Shown: positions 22,913 through 33,794 of the stretch, piece by piece | Position numbering within the stretch: the first letter of the stretch is position 1 | How the letters are laid out: each line of letters opens with the position of its first letter | Assembly (NCBI GenBank): GCA_002803225.1 | Contig: NXFV01001169.1 | Coordinates: forward strand, 1-64,000 | Length of the DNA: 64,000 bases | Direction: 5' to 3' | Source: Gamarada debralockiae | Taxonomy: Eukaryota; Ascomycota; Leotiomycetes; Helotiales; Hyphodiscaceae | Translations under genes and position numbers: made by a program | Notes under the pieces: generated by a model | The model's database searches: none | Seen by the model: only the letters and a program-made list of their open reading frames with translations | What the model was told of the DNA's origin: nothing

Positions 22913-23268
22913 TTCCTGTGACTGGAGAAGTCCTGGTGCTGAGCGTGCTGGGTCAGCAATCCTGGACCTGGATATGTCCTGGGCCATTTGTCTTGGGACC
23001 AATGGTCGACCAGGACAGACGAGTCAGGTCAAATAGCCACTTAGGACGGCTCCTGTCCTAGGAGGTGTGTCCTACATGCCCTGTCCCATAATTTATATCC
23101 TATGGCGCTTTCACTCCTGTGACTGGGGGGATCCTAAGACGGTTTAGAGGCCAGGTTAAAAGTGTCAGATGAGGATTCAGGCTAGGATCTCTCAGTCAAG
23201 ACCAATTTACATCTGGGGCAGGTTACCTAGCACTCTTAGAAATTTGGGATTCCTAGAGTCACAGGAAG
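22913..23268. repeat. Possible small element with TTCCTGTGACT inverted ends
   Basis: TTCCTGTGACTGGAGAAGTCC begins near 22913 and its reverse partner (AGTCACAGGAA) lies near 23257-23267. An internal copy of TCCTGTGACTGG sits near 23115. The interval is rich in TCCTGG/TCCTAG words and has no coding capacity. It abuts the truncated aquaglyceroporin relic, as an insertion would. No target duplication was confirmed. Confidence 0.3.
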
Positions 23269-23763
23269 GTTGACCTAGCTATAGTTCTACGTTGGGACAG
23301 TACTCCTGGCTAACAAGCCGTCCTGGGCTCTCCCATTCACCTGACAAGCGTGTTCAGTCTTAGGTACGGATTAATCATGTGACAATTTATGACGCCTAAA
23401 CAAATAATGCTCCCATTCAAATAAATAATTGTTCTATCTCTCATACACGTGGCCTTTCAGCTTCCAGAACCTTCGCCAAAGTCTTCAAGGCTAGTAGATT
23501 TCTACTGGCCTGAGAAACACCGCCATATCCTCGCCTTCTTGTTTCCGGCAATTTCCCACAAGTCGTACTACCAGTCGAAATCTACTGGCTTTCTTGTTTC
23601 CCGGTCAGAACCAGGAACGCTATGTACATACTGTTGTTATGAGAACCCTAATACTAAGGTGCATATAGCGCTAGTCCAAAATAGGCTTCGAAAGCTTCAA
23701 TTCAACATCTCTACCCCTTCTTCTAGAGTTCAACCCTTCGCATATATCTACAAATTGACTTCA

Positions 23764-23820
23764 GGTCTTCGGCCTTCCCCAGCTCTTCGGCCTTCTCCAG
23801 CTATTCGGTCTTCCCCAGAT
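23764..23820 (+). repeat. 18-base tandem repeat, about three copies
   Basis: The unit TCTTCGGCCTTCCCCAGC is repeated three times with small changes (CTCCAG, ATTCGGTC). It lies inside an open frame (23449-23877) that begins with GTG and shows no family match, so the frame is not called as a gene. Confidence 0.7.
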
Positions 23821-24239
23821 ATCAGCGTATTGTCTAGACCTATCAACACTATCGACGAAGAATACCCACGGTTGTAGGTACATGCTCGATCTCTTTTAAA
23901 CGACTCTACCTACTTCACAGAGATTTCTCGCCGTCAAGCCCCTTCCTCGCTGTCAAAGATCACATACTACTAAGACTGTCTGCATCGGAATACGTCGCAT
24001 TCCCAACAAAGTGTCCATGCATGGCGTCCAGACACGCTCAGCTTTCAAACTGGAATCCGTCAAATTCCCAAGAAATTGTCTGTGCATGCCTCGATAACGC
24101 GCGGCTTCCTGACACGCGTCGTTCTGCTGCTTGCAATATTTAATTATATGTGTTTCTCCTATTCTGCGCGATTCATTTTTAGGGCCTAGGAAGATATTTG
24201 ACTAGTTGTTCCACCTCCCACTTCTCATCGATTATGAGA

Positions 24240-25210
24240 GCACTTAACGAGGATTAAAAGGATTGCCTAGCTATAGTAGATCTAGCGCTAGAGATTAGGG
24301 GATCTATATTGATATATAAGAAGTGCGAGTACTTACTTTCTACTATAGGATATCAGGTCATAATACACCTACGGGAAAGGCACCAGACAGCACTAGAGCT
24401 TCAATACGACCTAACGACATATATTCGGTCTCTCCGGCTCCCAAATCCCGCTCAGCTTTGTCTTTGTTCTGATGGTTCTCCACCCTATCTACATCTATGA
24501 GTTCACAAGGGACATGCCTGCGACCAATGAAGTTACTGAACTCTTGCAATATGGTCACGTGATATACGAAAAGGGTAGGAGAATGTGGTTAGATTATTAA
24601 GGTATGAAGATACTGGAGATACTGATGAACAAACCAAGTACAGTAGTCTGTACTTATAGACAGGAATCCTCCCTATGACTCATAGAACACGTCACACCGA
24701 TCAAGTGATCCTATGACACATGACACCATGTGACACCATGTGACACCATGTGACTCAGCAGGCAGCACTATCTGCCTAGAACCAGAGTCACCTGATTACT
24801 CATTCCAACATGAACCATCAGTCTTGACTTAATGAATCGTTATGCTCGCGAACATCTACGCTACACCCAGGCAGCTCCATCTGCTACTGATGGCCTCTTT
24901 TGGGACGTTCTTCTACAGAGTTGGGTACATACATGGCTCCTCTCGTCAATACTGGATAGTATGTTGACCTAAGAACACCCGCTACTTGTCCTCAGATCCC
25001 TTCAAGACTAGTCCCGTTTGTGCTATGCATGAACAGGAACGGGAATGGGCCATGGCACAAGCGGATTTGGCAACGGAAACTAGCCCGCAGACTCTCGAGA
25101 ATACTTGTCCATGGATGGAATAAATACAATAGGAGGAGATATATAGGGGATACTGGCGGGATCCCTTATCAAGTATCAGCGTGGTGGGATCCACAGGGTA
25201 TACGACTGTG
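24240..25210 (+). pseudogene. Relic of an OrsD/DUF3505-type gene
   Basis: Disconnected pieces on the plus strand resemble, in the right order, fungal proteins with the OrsD-like domain (PF12013), which often travel with recombinase or helicase-type repeats. First comes a C2H2-like piece (KKCEYLL...HLRERHQ, about 24318-24385). Next is the conserved DGSPPYLHL followed after a stop by VHKGHACDQ (about 24470-24520). Further on are FWDVLLQSWVHTW (about 24900) and EREWAMAQADLATE with CPWME (about 25035-25125). In-frame TAG, TAA and TGA codons interrupt all pieces. A tandem repeat lies between. The homology is from remembered family words, so confidence is moderate. Confidence 0.45.
24714..24754. 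repeat. 10-base tandem repeat TGACACCATG
   Basis: Three perfect copies of TGACACCATG (24721-24750) are preceded by a partial copy and followed by TGAC. It lies within the OrsD-like relic. Confidence 0.9.
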
Positions 25211-25597
25211 ACAGTTCTGGCCTGATCGTACCTGGCTGGCTACGTGTGAGTCACGCGCCCAGCTTGATGTGTGGGAGCCTAGCGCACTAGTGCGTCCTGG
25301 AGATATATTAGACTTCGTGTACTTACAGAACCTTTTCCTTCTCTCCTTACCTTAGTATCTTTGTACAATACAGCGCTTTCTGCGTAGAGTCTTCAATGCG
25401 TGAGATTCCATTAGTAGAGCTGTCGCAGAGAGTCATTTATGGCGCTTACATCATTTCTCTCTAGCCAGGGCGCTACTTTACGAGTAGGCCTTACACGGAG
25501 TTACTAGGTTTAATAAGCAGTGCGTGATTGGTCAGAAAAGGTTAAACTACTATGCTTAGCTTTTTATTCCTTCAAAGGTTTTCCTAAGGTTTATAAA
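25211..25597. other. Intergenic DNA between relic and MITE
   Basis: No gene or clear repeat was recognised in these roughly 390 bases. Confidence 0.4.
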
Positions 25598-26058
25598 TAC
25601 AGTAAAACCTGGTTATAAGAATATCGTCGGTTCCAAGGGTTATATTCTAATAGGGGGGTATTCTTATAGAAAGGTTCACGTGAGACTAAGGTCTTCGAAT
25701 TCGAATGACTCTAAAACGCTTAAACCGTAGAGTTTGGTCGAAACGCATATAGATTGCTTATTCTAGACTAATCTCTAGGCTTGAAGAAGCTCGTGATTGC
25801 TTTTGAATACTTTGCTGCTCAAGATCAGTGATTGCACGACGCTTTTGAGAAGGTTTTAATAGTAGTAGTAATAAGGAGGGAGCCATTACTATAAGAATAT
25901 TAGCTGTAGTTTGTGGGGTTGGGACTGTAGAATCATAAGAATATTCTTATCGGGAAAATATTCTTACCTTCCACCAAAATATACTAGGGACCGAGGGTCG
26001 TATTCTTATTGGTCAGGTATTCTTATCTACAGGATTCTTATAGCCAGGTTTTACTGTA
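25598..26058. mobile_element. MITE with 23-base terminal inverted repeats and TA target site
   Basis: The left end reads TA then CAGTAAAACCTGGTTATAAG (25600 onward); the right end, reversed, reads TA then CAGTAAAACCTGGCTATAAG. The inverted repeats agree at 22 of 23 positions. The element is about 460 bases, has no transposase frame, and carries further copies of the word ATTCTTAT internally. TIRs beginning CAGTA next to TA are typical of pogo/Fot1-type Tc1/mariner elements, so this is probably a non-autonomous derivative mobilised by such a transposase. Confidence 0.85.
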
Positions 26059-26499
26059 CTACGGTACAATATAGCTAGCTGGCTGGTCAGAGTATGAGTA
26101 TCAATTAATCAATCAATCAAATCCAAATGTTACTCTGGCAAATGCCTTCAAATCCCACCCACACTTCCTTCCACTGCTCTACATCATCCGGCTACACCTT
26201 ATGATCGCCTTCAAGGCTCATATTCTCCTCTAACATTGTAATATCCCTCTTGGCCAGTCTCTCATTGGTGCGATAATGAATATACCTCAGGATCACTAAT
26301 AGAAGGGGAATTACTAGTTTTCTCCTCTTTTTTGACAATCACTCTTGTTTCTTTAAATATACATTACTTTCAAACCTAACCGCCAGGCTCGTGGCAACAT
26401 GGCTACTAGGCGGTCTATCCCTATGTTCTCATAGAATACTAAGTATTCCTTAATAAATATCAATTTTAAAACAAGTTTGGGAACACTTACAGCAGCGCG
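26059..26499. other. Intergenic DNA, 3' flank of the transporter gene
   Basis: About 440 bases of mostly AT-rich sequence with no gene recognised. Confidence 0.4.
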
Positions 26500-28508
26500 C
26501 TAAACGACCTCCGCTTGGAAGGCATCTTCCTTGGTCTGGGGATGTTCCTCTTCCTTCGCAACCAAGGAAGCACTTTCCAGCCTGGTGAATCCAAACAGCC
26601 GATCCATCTGGTCGATACGCAATCCCTTAGTCTCGGGGATGAAAAAGAAGGCATACACGCTAGCACAAATTAGGGCGCTCGCAAAGAAAATATAAACTCC
26701 ATATCCCATACTCGTGTACATGCTGGGCAGGGCCTTCGTCACCACGTAGGTCCACAACCAGACCGACATGGCAGCGAACGGTCCCGAGATGGATCGCAGC
26801 GAGCTTGGGAAGATTTCCGACGAAATAATCCACGGAAGTCCATTAGCGCCAAAACTCCACATTCCTCCGAAAATCATAATAAAGGCGGTTGCAGCCTTAC
26901 CACCGGCGATGGTGGAGGGGGACTGCGGAGCAGTCAGACTCGGCTTGCCGACGGCGATGTATCCGGCCAGGTAGTACTGGCATAGGGCGCACGAAACAGA
27001 GGAGACAATCCAGGGCCATTTGCGACCGAACTTGTCGATAAAAAAGGTAAAAAAGATGACGGAGCCGGCTGCCTTGATCAGACCATAGATTCCAGTCCAA
27101 AAGGTGACATCGGTGAGACCGATCGAGGCGAAAATCGTAGGCGAATCTAAGAAAAATGGTAAACCAGAGAATCGTATCAAACCAGAAGAGGAACGAGAGC
27201 CTCCCAGGGGATTCTTACAATAGTTAATAGCCGCGGCACCGGACCACGCCTGCCACATGAACATTAAGAAGACGAGGGCAAAGCGATTCCTCATCCCCTT
27301 CATGAGCGATTCTTTGAGTGCGCCCTTGAGGAACGCAGTGAAACTTGGATTGCCGCCTGTACTGATTGCGCGTTCGCTTTCGATCTGCCCTTTGACAAAA
27401 GAGACATCCTCTGCAATGTATTGGTGGTCAGCGGGGAGGTTACGGATATAACTGTACGCTCGGTAGGCGTCATCCTCCCGACCATTCTTCAGGAGCCATA
27501 CGGGAGACTCCTTGACGAGCGGAAGCATCAGGGCGAGAAGACCAGCAGGGATGAGTTGGACGGCCACTGTAGTCATGTAGGTCAGCATCTACTCTCTCAA
27601 TTCAATGTTGCGAGGCTTACTTGGAATTCTCCACGCCTTGGAATCGTTTCCATTGATATTATGGACAATGCCATAGTTGATCCAACTGCAACGGTCAGTG
27701 ACTGCGAGCGTTATGGTGGAAAGAGTCTACTTACAATCCGATGACCGCGCCAATCTGATAGGATGACTCAAAGCTAGAGGCACATAAGTTCGACGAAAGT
27801 CTGGCCAAGGCGGATGCTTGACTTACAATCCAGTCAGACGGCCTCGAATGGCAGGCGGGGCGATCTCCGAGGTATAAATCGGTGATGCTGCCGCAAGTCC
27901 GCCGACACCGAGACCCGTCAAAAGTCGTCCAGCGTAGATCATACCGAGTTGATGTGTGGGAACCGTGCAAAGAATACTAAAGGGAATATTGAGTATATGA
28001 CCTCTCGGAACGATGGAAGCATAGTACTTACGCTCCCAGGATAAATATCGCGTCTGATATAATGACCGTCTTCTTTCGCCCAAGGAGTTCCATGGAAAAG
28101 AACATGAAGAAGGCGCCAAAGAATCCTCCTGCAGAGTCTATCAGCCGCCATGTTAGCATCAGCGTGAGCGGTGCAAGGGAGGGAGTGGGGTTGGGTCGGG
28201 GACGGGTGGATGGATTTGCAGTCGTACAGATACTGGTCAAATTGCTCGACACTGCATTCCGCTGCGCTTTGGTCATGACGTCCAGACCAAAATCACTCAT
28301 AAAGCTCTTCTGCGTGATGGTCGTGCCAATAAAGGCCGAGTCGTAGCCGTAGGTCAACAGCCCCATGGAAATGATTAGCGAGGCCGCATAGACTCTCCAG
28401 TTGTACTGAACAGATTAGAACACGGTTTGGCTACGGGGACTTGGGGAGTGGACATACCACCTCTGGAGGCGTGGGCCTGTCCTCTTTTGCACGGCCGAAA
28501 GTCGTCAT
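26500..28508 (-). CDS. MFS sugar/quinate-type transporter
   Basis: Eight exons on the minus strand: 28508-28458, 28406-28234, 28137-28032, 27976-27827, 27773-27735, 27685-27621, 27566-27229 and 27146-26500, giving 522 residues with every junction in phase. Twelve membrane segments are expected. Family marks are the N-terminal EDRPTPPEVYNWRVY and YGYDSAFIGTT, typical of the quinate permease group (QutD/QA-Y), the sugar-porter motifs GRK after TM2, GLGVGG with PIYTSEIAP, and PETKG after TM6/TM12. It would import a sugar or a cyclic acid such as quinate by proton symport at the plasma membrane. The substrate is inferred from N-terminal similarity. The acceptor of the second intron is slightly uncertain (two nearby AGs). 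No quinate catabolic gene lies adjacent. Confidence 0.88.
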
Positions 28509-29442
28509 GTTGGAGGTCGAGTATAAGAACTAGCGTTGATTGAAAAGCAAGCAACAGCATACAATCGTTCAAGGCAACGAAGACGTCGTCGAGCTCCTTT
28601 TAAGAGATCTCGCCGTCTAGCTTCGTTGGCACGGGGCGCCGCTGAGCAGGGAATACCCCGCATGGACTGGACGTGAACTGAGTCGTGAAACTGCCTAATA
28701 TGGCATAGCCTCTTTTTCCTCCTTCTGCAGCATAAGAGAGCTCTTCCCCTCTTCCAATTTTCAGCTCCTTAGATATCAAGCTAGTCCTAAAAATGCCAGT
28801 ATATTTCGCGCCAAAACAGCTCAACCGACATGAGTGCGGGGGTGGAGGGGTGGAGGGGTGGAGGCTTTTAGTCATGTTGGGAGGCGCTTTAGGGTTCTCC
28901 AGAAACTACTAGGACAGGGGTGGCCATATACACTGGCACCTTCAATGAATACATGGAAGACTATAATAACAATTTGATTGAAGTGTTGTATCATACGACT
29001 TGCATTCCCGGACTTCCAGCCTTTTTTGAATCGTTCAAATGGGTGGAGCGATTGAATCTTTCCCTCCCGCGAACCCATCTTCGTGTTTGCCTATCTAGCT
29101 TGCCTGAATCGTTCAAACCAATTGAACCATTGAGAGTTTCCACGCGATCCTTCAGATCTTCCGATATGCAGGGCCTACTCCGCAAGTTCCATCAATCTTT
29201 GTTCGCGCCCCTTTCGATTTCCAACATTGCTTCGTCGCTGAGAGTTTGCAACAGAGCCTTCGCACCGCATGCGCCTCGTTGATCTGATTAATGGTAGGTT
29301 TGATGTCGAGGGTAAGTATAGTATTGACAGTTAGATCTTCCGAATCGGAATGATAGGCTTCTAGTGACTTCGAGACGTCGGTGATAGTTAGCGACAGCTT
29401 AACCTATTGCATGTGGTTGCTTCGGAGCCATTCAAATCCACT
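28509..29442. other. Intergenic DNA
   Basis: No supported gene. It holds the transporter promoter and a short GTGGAGGG tandem repeat (about 28838-28865). A 120-codon plus-strand frame (28920-29282) has no motif and is not called. Confidence 0.5.
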
Positions 29443-31611
29443 TCACCTCAAAAGGTAGTCATTCTTGACACACTTCGGCTGCCAAAGATCACGCTCATCA
29501 GGTTGCCATTGAAATCCACCTCCTGGTCGCCGTCCAGTCTCATTATTCGGCGGCCATCCCGTTCCATTTCCAGGGGGAAATCTCTCACGCGGTGGCGGCC
29601 CACCGTAGCCTGGGCCTCCATATCCAGGGCCTCCGTATCCCGGTCTTCGGCCTCCAGGCGGAAGTCTTCCGGGACCTCCTCCGAAAACCATACGAATGAG
29701 TGGCCACATCGGGATAAAACACTTCTCATCCCAAGCACACTTCTCGGGGCAAGAGACCCATTCCCCCGCCCATCCTAGCCACGCCATAAGCTCTTCGACA
29801 CCTTCTGTCCAACGTGTGACTTCGTTTTTCAAGGTTGATGGGTGTGGGAGAGTGGTATTGGGTGGTACGTTGAAGTTGGAGTCCCAGATGCTTTCCATGG
29901 AGAGTCCGACGTCGACGAGCATGGAACAGATGCCTGATGTGGTTTCTTCGACTGCCCATTTCAATGTCAATTCTTCTGAGCCGAGGAAGACGCCTTCGTC
30001 GGGATCTAAGAGGCGGGTGTAATGGAATCGGCAGCGTGAGAATGTTTCATTGAAAATTTGCGAGTCCTTTTTCCAGTCTTTGTCCGATGAGTTTTCCGGA
30101 AATTGAAGGAATGGAAGTAAGAAGCTGTGTGTTCGGTCTCGAACTTCGATCACCCAGTCTCGGACTGCTGTTTTGTTTTCCTTGGTGACATCCTCGAACC
30201 TTTGAAGCATCATGAGAAAGCTAGCAAGGTCGGCTGCGTATGTCTGCACGATCTCGTTCGTTATAATCGTCCAGTCCATACCACTACAATTCGTGGGATT
30301 GCTGATGAGATCCAGAAGGACTCTCTCAGAGTCTCTTCTCATGGTCGCCGCATCTTCAGGCGAGACATCTCCCAGCGTATGTGCTCTCCGTCTTCTCGTC
30401 AAAGCGGTAAGGCCACTGAATCTCGTCCCATTGCTTCCAGGGCCCATCCATAAACCATCCTTTGTCAGATTGAGATTCTTCTGTTCCTCCTCCGCTCTCG
30501 AAGCAGCGACACTCATGAACTTCGGCGCATAATAACTCATATGTCCACAGCCTAATATCCGGACTCTCGTTTCACCCATCCCAGGTCCAGATCCAGAGGA
30601 TCCGTAATGCGCCGCACCAGCCGTAAACCAATTCCAAGTCTGCATGCGGAAGAAGGGTTCGCGATCCCAGTCCCGACGCCAATTGGGAGGAGAAGGTGGG
30701 TTGGTGGGGTCTGTTGCGCGGTCGGTTTTCGTCGGTGAAGGAGGAAGAGGATAGTAACTCGTAGACGTAGCTCCCTCTTCACCTCTCTCTTCCACCTTAA
30801 CCCACCCATCCTCCCCATCCTCGTCCTCCTCACTCGCCGGCAGCAGCGGCGCAGTAATATTTAAATGACTGACCAACCTGATACTCACACTCGAAAAATT
30901 ACACCAAATCATCTCGAACCCAGCATTCATCCTCACAATGCCCTCAACGCCCCATCCACTACCCCCAAGCTTCTTCTCCCGAATCCAATCACACAACCCA
31001 AGTGCACGTGCATACTCTTCCCACAATCCCCTGAATCCCGCTCCTTGTCGCCCAGGTCCGGATACGTTGCCGAAGATATGGAGCATTTGGGTGTCCAGTT
31101 GGCCTGATCCCATGAGTGCGGCAGATTCCCCATCGAAATAGATGCATTTGACTGCACGGGTAGTTTGGTATGTTAGCATGTGGGAGTTGCGGGAGCCGCC
31201 CATGATGCCGTAGGACATTCCTCTGTGAAAAGATCAGAAAATTTTATTTTCAAAAAGATTCTAAAATGTAGAGGATACAAACATATCAAAGGCTACCCAT
31301 TCTGGACTAGGCGGCACGTCCCCATCTGTTCGGCCATGATACAGCTTCGTGAACGCCGGCACCTCACATGGAGCAATGCTGTGGCCATTTGGGAAGAAGG
31401 TGTTCGGCCATTGCTGCAATAATCCGTAAACGGAAGCAAAGAAGTGGGGTGCGGAGGAGGAGAAGTTAAAGTTCCAGCCGCTTCTTGATTCAGTGACTTC
31501 AGTACCGTGGTTGAGGAGAGGTTTTTGATCGGTTGAAGCGAGCGCTACCCCCGAGAACGTGAACAGAGAAAGAAGGAGTTGCGCCGTGACAAAATTATAT
31601 GCTATCCTCAT
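29443..31611 (-). CDS. Large secreted protein of unknown function
   Basis: Exons 31611-31283 and 31222-29443 (intron 60 nt, GTTTGT...CACAG) give 702 residues. There is an N-terminal signal peptide of about 26 residues ending near ALAS. The mature part has many N-x-S/T sites, a paired-aromatic start (LQQWPNTFFPNGHS), an acidic low-complexity segment (about 270-310), a globular region, a Cys-containing segment near the end (SCPEKCAWDEKCF), and a Gly/Pro/Tyr-rich tail with PGYGG units. The conserved-looking N-terminal part and GMSYGIMGGSRN suggest a widespread fungal secreted family without an assigned reaction. I do not recognise an enzyme motif with confidence. It is likely extracellular or wall-associated. 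Confidence 0.75.
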
Positions 31612-32024
31612 GGTAATTATAGGGAAGAACGCAGAGAAAGATGTGAGAGGCTTTGATATGCATTTTATGGCGATATCCGATCCAGTTGTATCGAGACGCG
31701 TCACCAGATAAGAAAGTCGGATCACGTGATCTTCATATTTCTTTTTTCGTCTTGTACTGATTATTTTAAAGCTCTTCATTTAGAAACTTTCAGAGAATAT
31801 TTTATACTTTTAATCCGACATATGAATTCAAAACAGTTCAATGAGATCGGATTCGTGAAAGCTGTTTGTGCATTCCACCACCACCGTGATGACCCTCCTA
31901 GCGAGGCGGCCCAAGCTCCATGATCTCATGATACAAAATCTCAAGCTTTAGAATAGTCAACTCCAAAGACCCTTCACAACCCCAAACGCCAATTCCAGAC
32001 AACTACCCGTCACAAAACATCGCA
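31612..32024. other. Divergent upstream region
   Basis: About 410 bases between the starts of the secreted-protein gene (minus) and the helix-turn-helix gene (plus). It holds both promoters. A CACGTGATC-type box (ATCACGTGATC) lies near 31722. No gene inside. Confidence 0.5.
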
Positions 32025-32806
32025 ATGGGGTCTGCCTCCTCCAAAACCGCCCCTTCAGCCGCAAAAACAGCTGCCCGAGCTGCTGCACCTCGCAAATACC
32101 CAACTCGGCCTCCACCTCCGTCCTCAACCCGAACAAATACCCAACCTAAGCAACCGCTTGCAGAGGGGAGGGTAGGGCCTACGGTACATCCTCCGACAAG
32201 TTCTGTTGGTAGAGGTGCTGCGGAAGTGAAGGATAGAGGTACGTGCTTCGCTTCTTAATTTCACCGTTTGGAAACGGGACTGGAATTGAATCCATGGATG
32301 GATGGGAAGATGCTGATCAAATCATGATGATAGGCGTAGAATTAGATTCTTCAGACCCAGACCTCGGTCTTGTGGCACGATTAAATCAACTGGGTCCAGT
32401 GCAACCAAACCCAACCCAGTCGAACTCCTCAACTTTCAACCAATCACCTCCCTCGACCCACCAAACAACCTCCTCTGCCGCCTCCTCCGCCTTCCAACCG
32501 AGCGCATCGACTCCTTCCCAATCAATATTCCCGAACGCAAAACAGAATCCTGCGGTGTCATTGCTTACAGCCCGGTACCGACTAGCCGAAGAAGCAGAAG
32601 CCGAGTTTGCGAATATAGGAAGGAAGGGGAGTGAAGGGAGACAATTTCTGGATGTTATTACGATAAGACAGATTCTTGTGTTGCGGGATGAGAAGGGTGT
32701 TAGTAGTGGGGAAATTGAGAAGCAATTGGGCTTGAGAAGCGGGGTTGTGGCGCGGCTGGGGAAGAAGGGTGTTGTGAGGGCTAGTGAGGGAGGAGTGGTG
32801 GGGTAG
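32025..32806 (+). CDS. Helix-turn-helix domain protein with N-myristoylation signal
   Basis: Exons 32025-32238 and 32334-32806 give 228 residues. The intron has donor GTACGT and acceptor GATAG and keeps phase 1. The N-terminus MGSASSK fits an N-myristoylation signal (Gly2, Ser6), followed by an Ala/Pro-rich basic region. The centre is a Ser/Thr/Gln/Pro-rich disordered stretch. The C-terminal third has a helical domain ending in a winged-helix-like element (ITIRQILVLRDEKGVSSGEI, then LGLRSGVVARLG), similar to the small fungal helix-turn-helix family of unknown role. Function is not known; membrane anchoring is inferred from the signal only. Confidence 0.75.
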
Positions 32807-33794
32807 GGTTTGGGGACGTAGAGGACATGAAAGGATCCAACGAGCCGATGTTCATGTTGAGCAATGCAGAGCTGGAGTTGCTATCGTCATCGAAGCTGCA
32901 CATATATTGGAGAATGTGTACAGCAGAGGCTGGCAAAGGGAAGACATGCCCGGACGCGGCACTCGTTTTCGGTTTGGATACAGGATAGAGGTGCTAATGC
33001 CGATTGACGCTCTGCGATGGGTGGGCTGGAGATTTCAACGGCAGCTCTTGGCCTAGTACCGTTCAACGTTTAGCTGGGCATGGAGCTCTCCATACTTCGA
33101 AAATCAAATCCGCCACGCCACACTAGGCTCAGGATCTCTACAGGGAATTGGGAGAGCCAAGGGGCGGAGATACTGCATAGCCATAGGTGTATTTGGGTTT
33201 CTGCAATGGAAGGAAGTAGGATGATGTACGATATCATGCAGGTATGAGGAATGAAAATGGGATGTCAAATTAATCTATCAACGCAAGAGGCTTTATCGAT
33301 GGGCTCTCAAGAATCATATTCTTCAATTTAGCAAGTGAAGGAGGGCAGTTTGCGTGTCGTCTACGCGAATGGTTTAAGCCACTGAAACAAAACCACTGTA
33401 TGAAAATAATCTCTCCCTTCTCCACGTCCAACTTCCCAAAAACAACCAGGAAAGTTCTTCCCCGCATCTCAAGTACTCAACTCTCATCCACTCTTTTCTC
33501 CCCGCTCCTTTTCTTCTTTCCGTTCTCTCCCACCTCACCGCACCGCCCTACGTCCTGATTGACTCTCTTTTCTTTACACGCCACGTGAACCACAGCCAAA
33601 CAAATAGGTATGAAATCAACGACTTAATTTTGTATTTTAAAAGCCTCGCATATGCAACGCCCAGAATGAAAAGTTCATCGCTCCTTTATCGGAAATCACC
33701 GCAGCTCAATGCTCGTCGAAATTACCTCCTCGCTTCCACCATTACCTCCCTTTTCTCGCCTCCACCTAAACCAGTTTCGATGATTTTCGATCGC
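32807..33794. other. Intergenic DNA between convergent genes
   Basis: About 990 bases with 3' flanks of the helix-turn-helix gene (plus) and the SDR gene (minus). Short frames are without support. The CT-rich zone at 33410-33560 is low complexity. Confidence 0.5.

Noticed and set aside
23449..23877. 142-codon plus-strand frame as a gene
   Set aside because: It begins with GTG, not ATG, contains an 18-base tandem repeat and has no family match.
16481..28508. DAHP synthase and quinate-type transporter as one shikimate/quinate cluster
   Set aside because: They are about 9 kb apart with relics and unrelated genes between, and no quinate dehydrogenase or dehydratase is present.
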